Of a DNA stretch of 64,000 nucleotides, positions 37,742 to 47,812 are shown in pieces; position 1 is the first letter of the stretch, and each line of letters opens with the position of its first letter. The stretch covers positions 2,387,614 through 2,451,613 of the forward strand of contig NZ_CP072596.1 in NCBI RefSeq assembly GCF_017815535.1. The letters run 5' to 3'. This stretch comes from Tessaracoccus sp. MC1865. GTDB lineage: Bacteria > Actinomycetota > Actinomycetes > Propionibacteriales > Propionibacteriaceae. The translations under genes were made by a program, and so were the position numbers. Under the pieces are notes generated by a model. That model was not told the DNA's origin, searched no databases, and was given only the letters and a program-made list of their open reading frames with translations.

Positions 37742-39189
37742 GAGACCGTGACGGCCTTGTTCTCCTTGACCTCGACCGGCGGATCACCGTCGAGGACGGT
37801 CACGGTGATGTCGAGGCTGCCCTTCGGCAGCGAGGTGGTCACCGTCCACACCCGCCAGCCCTCGACGTTGACGCCGGCCGTGGTCTGGGCAGTGGTCTCG
37901 AGGATGACCTCGCCAGAGTCCTGATCCGTGATCCGGACGACGGGAACGCCAACGCCCTCCTTCACGGTGCCGATGATCGAGGCCTGCCCGGCGCTCAGCG
38001 TCGCCTGGTTGCGCGGTGAGCTGATCCACACCGCCGGCATCGGGTCCAGACCGGTGCGCCCGTACCCCTCGGGATCGTTGAATCCCTCGGGCGGGGTGCC
38101 CCCGTCGGAGCGGAAGACCACCTTCAGCCGCGGGTTGCCCACCAGTTCGGAGGCCGTGTAGATCACCTGGTCACGCGCGCGGGCGATGGCCACGGGTGAG
38201 GTCAGGCCCTCATAGGCCTCCGCCGACAGGTCCACGATCAGCTCGTCGCCATCGATCTCGGCGCTGAGCAGGTTCCCGGCACTCCAGACGGTGCGGTAGT
38301 CCGGGTCCATCGGCACGAGGCCCAGCAGCGAGTTGAGCGCCGCCCGCACCAGGTTCCCGGTGGAGGGCAGATCGCGCAGCTCCCGGTAGAGCCGCCAGTC
38401 GCTGGCCACGTAGTACAGCGGCGTGTTGCGCACCGTGGCGTTGATCGACCGCGACTCCACCGCCGTCGGTGTGACCACCGGTTCAGGGGCGGGTTCGACG
38501 GTGGTGCCGATGTCGTCGCGCATCAACGCGGCCAGCACGATCCCGACGAGGACGGCGAGCACTGTCAACACCACCACGGCACGCGGCCGGAACCTGGTGC
38601 CGCGGTCTTCGGAGATGTGCTCCAGTTCGCCCTCGAGCATGTCCGTCTCCGGCACCGCGGTGACGCGGGCCGCGGAGCGCAGCGCGGCCGTCAACTCCTG
38701 GGAGAGTGACTCGATCACACCGGGCTGGCTGCCGAGCGTCGGCGCACCGACCCTGGCACGCAGTTGTTCGAGCGCCCCCTCGAGCTTGACGTTCGCGCCG
38801 CGCACCGAGAGCCGCATGATGCCGGCCAGGTCCGGGCCGAACACCGAGAGGTAATGGCTGACGATGAGGAGCTCCGCGGTGCGCGGAGCCATGGCCGACA
38901 CGGCGCGGAGGATCTCGTCCTGCCGGGGCTCATCCACCTGCGGCAGGTGCAGGGGCTGCAGCGCAGGCCGCGTGGCGCGCGCCAGATGCACGACGTATTC
39001 CTGCACGAAGTAGACCCGCTCGACGGGGTCGATGAGCCGGTTGGACCGGCGCTGCAGCGCCAGCAGCGCGCTGCGCACGATGGTGGCGGACCGGTCCTCG
39101 GCACCGAGGAGGACGCAGAGCCGGTGCAGGGTCGGCCCTTCCTCCTCGTACAGCCTGGGGAGCCAGTCTTCCGCCTCGTCGCCCGCCAC
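37738..39189 (-). CDS. Sigma-like domain / TM / GerMN / Gmad2 fusion protein
   Basis: A 483-residue single-pass membrane protein with an unusual order. Residues 8-150 resemble an extracytoplasmic-function sigma factor: LPRLYEEEGPTLHRL like region 2, and DEILRAVSAMAPRTAELLIVSHYLSVFGPDLAGIMRLS with REGANVKL-like spacing, like region 4. A helix at 203-223 crosses the membrane. Residues 250-362 are a GerMN domain and 386-468 a Gmad2 immunoglobulin-like domain, both known from spore-germination and surface lipoproteins. The organism type is not expected to sporulate. The GTG start lies three bases after the ccsB stop, so it is the last gene of the heme/cytochrome operon. The role is unknown; a sensor joining the outside to gene control is conceivable. 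Confidence 0.7.
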   Translation of the reverse strand: MAGDEAEDWLPRLYEEEGPTLHRLCVLLGAEDRSATIVRSALLALQRRSNRLIDPVERVYFVQEYVVHLARATRPALQPLHLPQVDEPRQDEILRAVSAMAPRTAELLIVSHYLSVFGPDLAGIMRLSVRGANVKLEGALEQLRARVGAPTLGSQPGVIESLSQELTAALRSAARVTAVPETDMLEGELEHISEDRGTRFRPRAVVVLTVLAVLVGIVLAALMRDDIGTTVEPAPEPVVTPTAVESRSINATVRNTPLYYVASDWRLYRELRDLPSTGNLVRAALNSLLGLVPMDPDYRTVWSAGNLLSAEIDGDELIVDLSAEAYEGLTSPVAIARARDQVIYTASELVGNPRLKVVFRSDGGTPPEGFNDPEGYGRTGLDPMPAVWISSPRNQATLSAGQASIIGTVKEGVGVPVVRITDQDSGEVILETTAQTTAGVNVEGWRVWTVTTSLPKGSLDITVTVLDGDPPVEVKENKAVTVS

Positions 39190-39192
39190 GGG

Positions 39193-40107
39193 TCAGATAC
39201 CGGCGTACGAGTGCAACCCACTGAACAGCAGGTTGACGCCCACGAAGTTGAACCAGAAGGCGAACACGCCGATGACCGCGATGATCGCGACCGGGCGGCC
39301 ACGCCAACCCGCCGTCGCGCGGGCGTGCAGGTAGGCAACGTAGACCACCCAGGTGATGAACGACCAAGTCTCCTTGGGATCCCAGTTCCAGAACCGTCCC
39401 CAGGCGTACTGCGCCCAGATGGAGCCGGCCACGATGGTGAACGTCCAGAGGGGCACGGCGAACGCGTGCAGCCGGTAGGAGAACAGGTCGAGCTTCGCGG
39501 ACGACGGCACCTTCGCCAGGTAGCCCCGGATCTCACCCTGCCCCGCCTGGGCCCGGCGCTCGGCGCGTTCCCGGAGCAGGTAGAGGATCGAGGCGAGCGC
39601 GCCCACGTTGAAGGCTGCGCCGGCGATGGCCGCGGCCACGATGTGGATGACGAACCAGACGCTGTGCAGCGCCGGCACGAGCGGCGCGACCTCGACGTAC
39701 CACTGCGTGACGGCCAGGCCGACCCCGACGGTGAACAGCAGCGTCATGCCCAACCCGAGCCAGCGCATCCCCAACCTGAGGGCCACCACGAGGTACAGGA
39801 CCGCGGCGAAGGCCATCGTCGAGGTGATGAACTCGTACATGTTGCCCCACGGCGGACGCCCGGCCGCCACGCCCCGCAGTACCACGGCCGACACCTGCAT
39901 CAGTGCGGCCACCACGGTGAAGATCAGACCGAGCCGGCCGAACAGGTCCACGCGGGTGCGGGCACCATCCTCAGAACCGTCGAGTGGACGCACCGGGGAC
40001 TGTCCGCGCGCGGAGGACCATTCGACGGTGTGCGCGGCGAACGCGATGAGGTACACCACCGCGGCATAGACCATCAGGGTGTAGGACCACTCGGACAGGG
40101 TCGTCAT
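39193..40107 (-). CDS. ccsB: Cytochrome c biogenesis protein CcsB (CcsA/ResC family)
   Basis: Heme-handling half of the system II cytochrome c synthetase. The 304-residue protein has eight predicted helices. The tryptophan-rich WWD domain reads WGRFWNWDPKETWSFITWVVY, and conserved His residues lie in HSVWFVIHIVAAA and in LHAFAVPLW. It works with ResB to attach heme to apocytochrome c outside the membrane. The ATG at 40107 overlaps the resB stop (ATGA). Confidence 0.93.
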   Translation of the reverse strand: MTTLSEWSYTLMVYAAVVYLIAFAAHTVEWSSARGQSPVRPLDGSEDGARTRVDLFGRLGLIFTVVAALMQVSAVVLRGVAAGRPPWGNMYEFITSTMAFAAVLYLVVALRLGMRWLGLGMTLLFTVGVGLAVTQWYVEVAPLVPALHSVWFVIHIVAAAIAGAAFNVGALASILYLLRERAERRAQAGQGEIRGYLAKVPSSAKLDLFSYRLHAFAVPLWTFTIVAGSIWAQYAWGRFWNWDPKETWSFITWVVYVAYLHARATAGWRGRPVAIIAVIGVFAFWFNFVGVNLLFSGLHSYAGI

Positions 40108-41669
40108 GCAACGGGCTCCTCGTTGTCGGGGTGGGGCGCGGCCCCACCATTGTGCCCCGGTTCTCCGGTCACCGCCCCCAGCAGGGCGGCCACCTCGTCG
40201 TCGAGGCCTGTTGCCGTGTCTGTACGGTCGAGGCCGCCGACGACGACCTCACCGTCGGCGATGCGCACGAACAGCCGCCGGGGCCGGATGTACAAGCTCA
40301 GGGTGAGCCCGATGACACCGACGGAGATGGCGAGGAGGGTGAGCAGGTTGCCTGGGGTCTCACTGACCTGGAGGCGCACCCACCGCTTGTAGCCGTCGAA
40401 GCTCACGGAGCCGAGGTCGTCCGGCAACGACATGTGCGCGCCGGGCAACATCCGGGCGCTGAGCACCTGTCCGTCATCACCCGGCACCTGCTCCATGCCC
40501 TCGCTGTTGAGGACGTACACGTTCTCCGGCGCGCCGGTCTCGACTGCGGGCTCACCGAACCAGGCGTTGAGGAAGACCTCCGGGTTGAGCGCATCCGGGA
40601 ACACCGAATGGGGACCGGTCTCGTCCAGCACCGCAGTGGGGAGGAACCAGGCCTCGAACGCCAGTCGCTGGGGACGCGCGTCCGGCACCTTGATGACGCC
40701 GGCGGAGGAGAAGTTGCCATCCTGGGGCAGGAACACGACGGGGCCGCTGAAGGCCACGTCGCCGTTGCCGTCCGTGACGGTGAAGATGGGGGCGTAGCCG
40801 TGGGCCTGCAGGTTGACCTGCGTGCCGTCGGCCGTGATGAGCGGTTCGTTGACCGTCATCTGCACGGGGCGCGTGCCCTGGGAATCCGAGAGGGTGACGT
40901 CGGCGTCGAAGACCCGTGCGGCGCCGCGCTGCACGTCGCCCGTCTCGAACTCGGCACGGAACTCGTCGATGGTGACGCTGAAGCGCTCCAGGTGGTCTGT
41001 GTCGAGGAAACCACCGGAGGTGAAGTCGTCGTACTGCGTGATGACGTTGGAGAAGCCCCGGCCCTCGACGACGATCGCGCTGCCGGAGAAGCCCCACAGG
41101 CTGGACCAGGCCAGCCCCACGAGCACGGCCAGGAGGGAGAGGTGGAAGGTGAGGTTCCCGAACTCGCGCAGGTAGCCGCGCTCGGCGCTGACCCCGGCGT
41201 CGGTCACCTTGGTGCGGTACCGCTTGGACTTCAGCCACGCCTCCGCGCGAGCCTCGGGCGCATGGCCTGGGAACGCCGCCGGGGCAAGGGCGGCGCGGGC
41301 CGTCACCGGCAGCCGCTCGATGCGAGCCGGCACGTTCGGCGGGGGCTTGCGCACCGCGCGCCAGTATTTCGTCACGCGCGGGATGATGCAGCCGATGAGA
41401 GAGGCGAACAGCAGCAGGTAGACCGCCGAGAACACCGCCGAGGTGTAGATGTCGTAGAAGCCCAGCGGCTCGAAGATGCGGTCCCAGCCTGGGTTGGCGG
41501 CCTTGAAGTCGATGACCTCGATGGGTTCGGTGTTGCGCTGCGGGATGATCGAGCCCGGGATCGCGGCCACGGCAAGGAGGAACAACAGCAGCAGCGCCGT
41601 GCGCATGCTGGTGAGCTGGCCCCAGGCCCACCTCAGTGTCTCCGTGACGGGGGTGCGCCGCCGGTTCAC
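40104..41669 (-). CDS. resB: Cytochrome c biogenesis protein ResB
   Basis: Partner of CcsB in system II cytochrome c maturation. The 521-residue protein has an N-terminal helix pair (MRTALLLLFLLAVAAIPGSIIPQ; VYLLLFASLIGCIIPR), a third helix in the LREFGNLTFHLSLLAVLVGLAW segment, a large extracellular domain and a last helix before LYIRPRRLFVR, the typical ResB layout. The GTG at 41669 overlaps the ccdA stop (GTGA). Confidence 0.93.
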   Translation of the reverse strand: MNRRRTPVTETLRWAWGQLTSMRTALLLLFLLAVAAIPGSIIPQRNTEPIEVIDFKAANPGWDRIFEPLGFYDIYTSAVFSAVYLLLFASLIGCIIPRVTKYWRAVRKPPPNVPARIERLPVTARAALAPAAFPGHAPEARAEAWLKSKRYRTKVTDAGVSAERGYLREFGNLTFHLSLLAVLVGLAWSSLWGFSGSAIVVEGRGFSNVITQYDDFTSGGFLDTDHLERFSVTIDEFRAEFETGDVQRGAARVFDADVTLSDSQGTRPVQMTVNEPLITADGTQVNLQAHGYAPIFTVTDGNGDVAFSGPVVFLPQDGNFSSAGVIKVPDARPQRLAFEAWFLPTAVLDETGPHSVFPDALNPEVFLNAWFGEPAVETGAPENVYVLNSEGMEQVPGDDGQVLSARMLPGAHMSLPDDLGSVSFDGYKRWVRLQVSETPGNLLTLLAISVGVIGLTLSLYIRPRRLFVRIADGEVVVGGLDRTDTATGLDDEVAALLGAVTGEPGHNGGAAPHPDNEEPVA

Positions 41670-42421
41670 AGAATCGTCCCGAAGTTGGCGGCCCACTGTC
41701 GGAGCACCACCATGAGCATGTCCCACAGACCCGTGATCATTGCGACGCCCACCAGCATCATGACGATGCCGCCGATGCGCTGCATCAGGCGCTGGTTGCG
41801 CTTCATCCAGTTCAGCCGCGGCGCCAGGGCCGTGAAGGCCAGCGCGAAGGCGACGAACGGCAGGCCGAGGCCCAGGGCGTAGAAGAAGGCCAGAAGACCG
41901 CCGCGCGTGGCGGAGCCCTCATTGAGCGCCATGGTGAGCACCACCGACAGCGCAGGCCCGATGCAGGGCGTCCAGCCCAGGCCGAACACCATGCCGAGGA
42001 GCGGCGAGGCCCACACCCCCATCTTCGGCGTCACGCTGGGTGTCCACATGCGCGGCATGGGGAGGAAGCCGGCGAACGCGGCGCCCAGCACCAGGATGAT
42101 GAAGCCGAGCACGATCGTGATGAGCGAGGAGTTGCTCAGGAGCGCGCCGCCGATGCCGCCGATCAACGCCCCCGTCAGCACGAAGACCACCGAGAAACCG
42201 AGGATGAAGCCGAGGGTGCCCAACAGCAGCAACCGCTTCTTCGCCGTGCCGTCGGCGATTTCGCTGGCCCCCAACCCCGACGCGTAACTGAGGTAGCCGG
42301 GCAGCAACGGGAGCACGCACGGGGAGGCGAAGGACACCAGGCCGGCGAGCACCGCGACGGGGATGGCGAGCAGCATCGACGACCCGAGGGCCGTCTGCAC
42401 CCAACTCTCCAGCAGGATCAC
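41666..42421 (-). CDS. ccdA: Thiol-disulfide membrane protein CcdA
   Basis: Carries reducing equivalents across the membrane to the TlpA/ResA-type thioredoxin. The 251-residue protein has six predicted helices. The two active Cys lie in LVSFASPCVLPLLPGYLSY (helix 1) and GLGWTPCIGPALS (helix 4), the standard CcdA pair. The GTG at 42421 overlaps the tlpA-like stop, so the whole redox unit is translated in a coupled chain. Confidence 0.94.
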   Translation of the reverse strand: MILLESWVQTALGSSMLLAIPVAVLAGLVSFASPCVLPLLPGYLSYASGLGASEIADGTAKKRLLLLGTLGFILGFSVVFVLTGALIGGIGGALLSNSSLITIVLGFIILVLGAAFAGFLPMPRMWTPSVTPKMGVWASPLLGMVFGLGWTPCIGPALSVVLTMALNEGSATRGGLLAFFYALGLGLPFVAFALAFTALAPRLNWMKRNQRLMQRIGGIVMMLVGVAMITGLWDMLMVVLRQWAANFGTIL

Positions 42422-42975
42422 GACGCGTTCACGTCCTCCACGATGCCCTTCAAAGTCGATGCGCTGACCTCGCCGAGGACGCGTGCGGCGACGCGGCCCT
42501 CTGCATCGATGACGACCGTGCTGGGGATGGCCTTGGGCGGGAGCTGGGCGAATTCCAGCAGCAGGACGCCGTCGGGATCATGGAGCGACGGGTACTCGAT
42601 GCCGAACGAGCGCTCGAACGCCTGGGCAGCCGCAAGCGTGTCGCGGGTGTTGATGCCGAGGAAGTTGGCCGAGCCCTCGAGTTCCGCGGCACTCTTCACC
42701 AGTTCGGGGGCCTCCGCTCGGCACGGCGCGCACCAGGATCCCCACACGTTGATGATGAGCGGCTGCCCGGCCAGGTCTGCCGTCGAGAGCGTCTCGCCGT
42801 CGAGCGTCTCTCCTTCCAGCACCGGGGCCGCGGAGCGTTCCTCCGGCGCGATGATCGTCACGCTGCCGTCGCCGCCGACGAAGCCGGCCGTGCCGCCGGC
42901 GCCCTCGTCTTCTGCAGTGGAGCAGGCGGTCAGCAGGAGGGCCGCAGCGGCGAGCCCGGCGACCAGTCGGGTCAC
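42418..42975 (-). CDS. TlpA/ResA-like thioredoxin lipoprotein
   Basis: A 185-residue lipoprotein with lipobox LLTAC (Cys18) and a thioredoxin domain with active site Cys82-Ala-Pro-Cys85 in NVWGSWCAPCRAEAPEL; the cis-Pro motif is AIPSTVVID. It would reduce apocytochrome c haem-site cysteines outside the membrane, receiving electrons from CcdA. The GTG at 42975 overlaps the stop of the histidine phosphatase gene (GTGA). Confidence 0.9.
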   Translation of the reverse strand: MTRLVAGLAAAALLLTACSTAEDEGAGGTAGFVGGDGSVTIIAPEERSAAPVLEGETLDGETLSTADLAGQPLIINVWGSWCAPCRAEAPELVKSAAELEGSANFLGINTRDTLAAAQAFERSFGIEYPSLHDPDGVLLLEFAQLPPKAIPSTVVIDAEGRVAARVLGEVSASTLKGIVEDVNAS

Positions 42976-43625
42976 GTGCCCACCCTCCACCTGCGGCCGG
43001 CCTTGACCGGCAGGAGGTCTGCGGCGGGCTCCGCGTAGTCGACGGCGGTCACCCGACCGTCGCGGAGGGTGAAGCTGGTGACCGAGCAGAGGGTGCACTG
43101 CCGCTTCCGCGGGTCGTGGGCGAAGCGGCGGCCCTCAGCGGCCATGCGGGCGATCCAGATCGACAGCTGGTGGCTCACGACGAGGGCCTGGCCGCCGTCA
43201 CCGGCGGCGACGGCGGCGTCCTGGATGGCGGCGGCCATCCGCTTGGCGATCTCGGTGTACGGCTCACCCCAGCTGGGGAGGAGAGGGTTGCGCATGTGCC
43301 AGAACATCCTGGGGTCGCGCAGGGCGCGGTTGTCGCGGCCGAACGACTTGCCCTCGAACTTGTTGTCCGCCTCGATGACCCGCTCGTCCTCGACCACCTC
43401 GAGCTGCGGGAAGAGCGCCGCCGTGGGGGCCAGGGTTTCCTTGGCTCGCTGCAACGGCGAGGTGCGCAGGTGCGTCAGCGGCACGTCGCGCCAGTGCTCG
43501 GCCATGCGAGCGGCCATCTGGTGGCCGAGTTCCGAGAGCCCGAAGCCCGGGAGCCGGCCGTAGAGCAACCCGTCCGGGTTGTGTACCTGGCCGTGCCGCA
43601 TGACGTGCACCGTAGCTGTGGTCAT
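42972..43625 (-). CDS. Histidine phosphatase (phosphoglycerate-mutase-like) protein
   Basis: A 217-residue protein with the RHG motif VHVMRHGQVHNPDG and the second catalytic His in VVSHQLS; TSPLQRAKETLAP is also typical. Family members dephosphorylate varied small molecules, and true mutase activity is not implied. In mycobacteria a homologue heads the same ccdA-resB-ccsA cluster (Rv0525-Rv0529), so the pairing is conserved. The ATG lies 9 bases after the hemD stop. Confidence 0.88.
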   Translation of the reverse strand: MTTATVHVMRHGQVHNPDGLLYGRLPGFGLSELGHQMAARMAEHWRDVPLTHLRTSPLQRAKETLAPTAALFPQLEVVEDERVIEADNKFEGKSFGRDNRALRDPRMFWHMRNPLLPSWGEPYTEIAKRMAAAIQDAAVAAGDGGQALVVSHQLSIWIARMAAEGRRFAHDPRKRQCTLCSVTSFTLRDGRVTAVDYAEPAADLLPVKAGRRWRVGT

Positions 43626-43634
43626 GGTGAGAGC

Positions 43635-45233
43635 CTACGCAGTGGCTTCAACGGGCTTGCGCCGGCGACGACGCTTCCGCTGCGAGGGCTTGGTGAGCGG
43701 AAGCCCGGCGTCGAGCTGGTCCTGCCTGCGGCGGTCTGCGAAACGGGCGAGGGACTCAGCCAGCGACTCGAAAGTGGGGGCGTCGGCGGTCACGTCGACG
43801 CGGAGCCCGTGGATCTCGCAGGCGGCTGCCGTTGCCGGCCCGATGGCGGCCACGACGGTGGCGGCGTGGGGCTTGCCCGCGATGCCGATCATGTTGCGCA
43901 CCGCGGTGGCGGAGGTGAAGACGACGGCGTCGAAGTTGCCGGTCTTGATGTCCTCGCGCACCTCCGGCGCGGGGGGCGCTGCACGGACGGTGCGGTAGGC
44001 GGTCACCTCTTCCACTTCCCAGCCGAGCTTGCTCAGCCCCACGAGGAGGGGCTCCACGGCGACATCGGCACTGGGCACGAGTACCCGGTCCAGTGGGTCG
44101 ATGAGGTCGTCGTAGGCGGGGAACTCGTGTGCGAGGGCGCCGGTGGTGTTCTCCACCACGGGGACAAGGTCCGCCTTGATGCCCAGCCGGGCGAGCGCCT
44201 CGACGGTGCCGCGGCCCACGGCGGCGAGGTTGATTCCGGAGAGCGCGCGGGAGTCCAGGCCGTACTCGTCGAGCCGCTCAGCGATGGCGCCCACGGCGTG
44301 GGGCGAGGTGAACACGACCCACAGGTAGCGGCCGTCGACGAGGCCGCGCACGGCGCGTTCCATGGCCTGCTCGGTGCGGGGCGGCTCAATCGTCATGGTG
44401 GCCACGATCTCCGTGGAGGCGCCGTAGTGCGCGAGTTCCTCGACGAGGGGGTCCAGCGGGTCCTTGGTGCTGGGAGCCACCACCCGCCAGTCGAACAGGG
44501 GTTTGCCCTCGAACCAGGCGTAGCGCTGGCGGCGGGATTCCTCGATGCCGGGGCCGACGATGAAGAAACACTCGTCTGCGTCCGAGCTTTCCACCTCGGC
44601 CCACGTGAGCAGTTCGCTGACCTGGCCGGTGCTGCCCACGCCCGTGAGCGAGAGGCAGGCGCCGTCGGCGCCGTAACGCTGGATGGCCTGCCCTGCCAGC
44701 CGGCCGGCGGATTCGCCGGTGGCACGCAAGATCAGCGTCTCGGCGGCGGGCCATCTGTCGATGTCCGGCACCTCGAGCGTTGCGTCGAGGGCCGCGAACG
44801 ACGACGTCGCCGCAACGGCACCGAACGACAGGGCCGCGCTCCACCGGTTGATGCCGGGCACGACGTTGACCCGTAGGCCGGCGGCCTGGAGCACCTCCGG
44901 AAGTACACCACCGGCGTCGGCATCTGTGAAGAAGTCTCCTCCGTGGAGACGGACGACCTTTCGCCCCTTGGCGACCGCGCTGAGAATGGCCGTGACCTCG
45001 TCGTCTCCGCCGGCGAACCTGAGTTCGGCGTGCGCCGGGACGAGATGGCTGACCGTTTCCTCGTCGTCGTCCTCGTCGATGATGACCAGATCCGCCATCC
45101 GGAGAGCGCGGGACCCGCTCATCGTCAACAGGCCCAGGTCTCCAGGGCCGGAGCCGACGAAGGTCACAGAACCTCCAGTTGGTTCAAACTCCGGCGGGGA
45201 GGCCGGGGAAGTTGGTTCCATGGAGCTGGTCAC
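43635..45233 (-). CDS. hemD: Uroporphyrinogen-III synthase with SUMT-like N-terminal domain
   Basis: A 532-residue fusion typical of actinobacteria. Residues 20-250 follow the uroporphyrinogen-III methyltransferase fold (VTFVGSGPGDLGLLT, VVPGINRWSAA). Residues 255-505 are uroporphyrinogen-III synthase (VVFTSPHAVGAI, VVFTSATAVRNM), which closes the tetrapyrrole ring. The methyltransferase part looks worn: the usual KGGDPFVFGRG is RLHGGDFFTDADAG, so methylation may be lost. The C-terminus is very basic (KRRRRRK). The start is GTG 45233 or ATG 45221; neither has a good ribosome site. It lies in an operon after bS22 and a glutaredoxin-like gene; hemA, hemC and hemB are not in the window. Confidence 0.88.
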   Translation of the reverse strand: MTSSMEPTSPASPPEFEPTGGSVTFVGSGPGDLGLLTMSGSRALRMADLVIIDEDDDEETVSHLVPAHAELRFAGGDDEVTAILSAVAKGRKVVRLHGGDFFTDADAGGVLPEVLQAAGLRVNVVPGINRWSAALSFGAVAATSSFAALDATLEVPDIDRWPAAETLILRATGESAGRLAGQAIQRYGADGACLSLTGVGSTGQVSELLTWAEVESSDADECFFIVGPGIEESRRQRYAWFEGKPLFDWRVVAPSTKDPLDPLVEELAHYGASTEIVATMTIEPPRTEQAMERAVRGLVDGRYLWVVFTSPHAVGAIAERLDEYGLDSRALSGINLAAVGRGTVEALARLGIKADLVPVVENTTGALAHEFPAYDDLIDPLDRVLVPSADVAVEPLLVGLSKLGWEVEEVTAYRTVRAAPPAPEVREDIKTGNFDAVVFTSATAVRNMIGIAGKPHAATVVAAIGPATAAACEIHGLRVDVTADAPTFESLAESLARFADRRRQDQLDAGLPLTKPSQRKRRRRRKPVEATA

Positions 45234-45259
45234 GTCGAGGATTTTCCGTTCTTAGGCCT

Positions 45260-45541
45260 TCAGGGGGTCCAGTCTGCGGAGATGAACTGGGGCGCGCTGG
45301 TAGCCAGCGCCGCACGCAACGTCGTCTCGTCGACGAACCAGTAGCCATGCAGCTCCTGATCCACGAAGGTCACCGGGACGTGGTCTGTGAACCGCGCCCG
45401 AAGATGTTCGTGGGTGTCGACATCAATGACGCGCCAGCCCACTCCCATATCCTCACAGGTTCTGCGGATGACAGCTTCGGCTTCCACACAGAGGTGGCAA
45501 CCGTCGCGGGTCAACAGCAGTACCCGGGAGGGTGGAGTCAC
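45260..45541 (-). CDS. Glutaredoxin-like (DUF836) protein
   Basis: A 93-residue thioredoxin-fold protein with the redox motif CHLC in LLLTRDGCHLCVEAEAVI and cis-Pro in VPVTFVDQ. The family is found next to heme-synthesis genes in many actinobacteria, including mycobacteria (Rv0508), as here with hemD. Its partner is unknown. The GTG start at 45541 shares a base with the bS22 stop codon (TAGTG), so the two are coupled. Confidence 0.85.
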   Translation of the reverse strand: MTPPSRVLLLTRDGCHLCVEAEAVIRRTCEDMGVGWRVIDVDTHEHLRARFTDHVPVTFVDQELHGYWFVDETTLRAALATSAPQFISADWTP

Positions 45542-45642
45542 TACTTACCGGCGCGGCGACGCTGAATACGAGTGCGCTTCAGCAGTTTGCGGTGCTTCTT
45601 CTTCGACATGCGCTTACGGCGCTTCTTGATGACAGAACCCAC
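45541..45642 (-). CDS. Small ribosomal protein bS22 (AURKAIP1/COX24 domain)
   Basis: A 33-residue, extremely basic protein beginning [19 protein letters not shown] and ending RRRAGK, almost the same as mycobacterial Rv0500B, which was found as protein bS22 in the mycobacterial small ribosomal subunit. The GTG at 45642 follows AAAGG at six bases. A longer frame is open upstream, but the conserved N-terminus fixes this start. It is easily missed because of its size. It leads the run to the glutaredoxin-like protein and hemD. Confidence 0.92.
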   Translation of the reverse strand: MGSVIKKRRKRMSKKKHRKLLKRTRIQRRRAGK

Positions 45643-45709
45643 TGTGTGCCTTTCTAGCCGGGGTTGTACTACGGACGTATCGACTGTCCTGCGGACGGTC
45701 AGACTCTCA

Positions 45710-45736
45710 ATCTTAACCTGCACCGGGCAGGTTCAA
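45710..45736 (-). promoter_or_regulatory. Candidate promoter of the bS22-hemD operon
   Basis: On the minus strand TTGAAC (45736-45731) and TAAGAT (45715-45710) are separated by 15 bases, a bit short, and lie about 70 bases before the bS22 start. This is the only promoter-like pair in the 127-base gap after proC. Confidence 0.35.
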
Positions 45737-45769
45737 CCAATCCCGCTCCGCCGCGGACATGGTCGGCGA

Positions 45770-47682
<1,913 letters not shown>

Positions 47683-47812
47683 TCAGGTTCCAGACTCAGT
47701 GCTGGGTTTGGCGCCGTCCTTGGCATCAAAGCCAGCAGTGAACAGCCAACCCGATTTCGCTGCTGGATGTGGCGCCCTTGACGATGGGCACCGTCAAACC
47801 GGAAGGCTGACC

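Noticed and set aside
45178-45200. GGTTCAAACTCC resembling a tRNA T-loop
   Set aside because: It lies inside the hemD coding region and no acceptor or anticodon stem can be formed around it.
45653-45769. Possible tRNA in the gap between proC and bS22 (GGTTCAACC sequence)
   Set aside because: The T-stem does not pair and no cloverleaf can be drawn; the stretch is better read as a promoter region.
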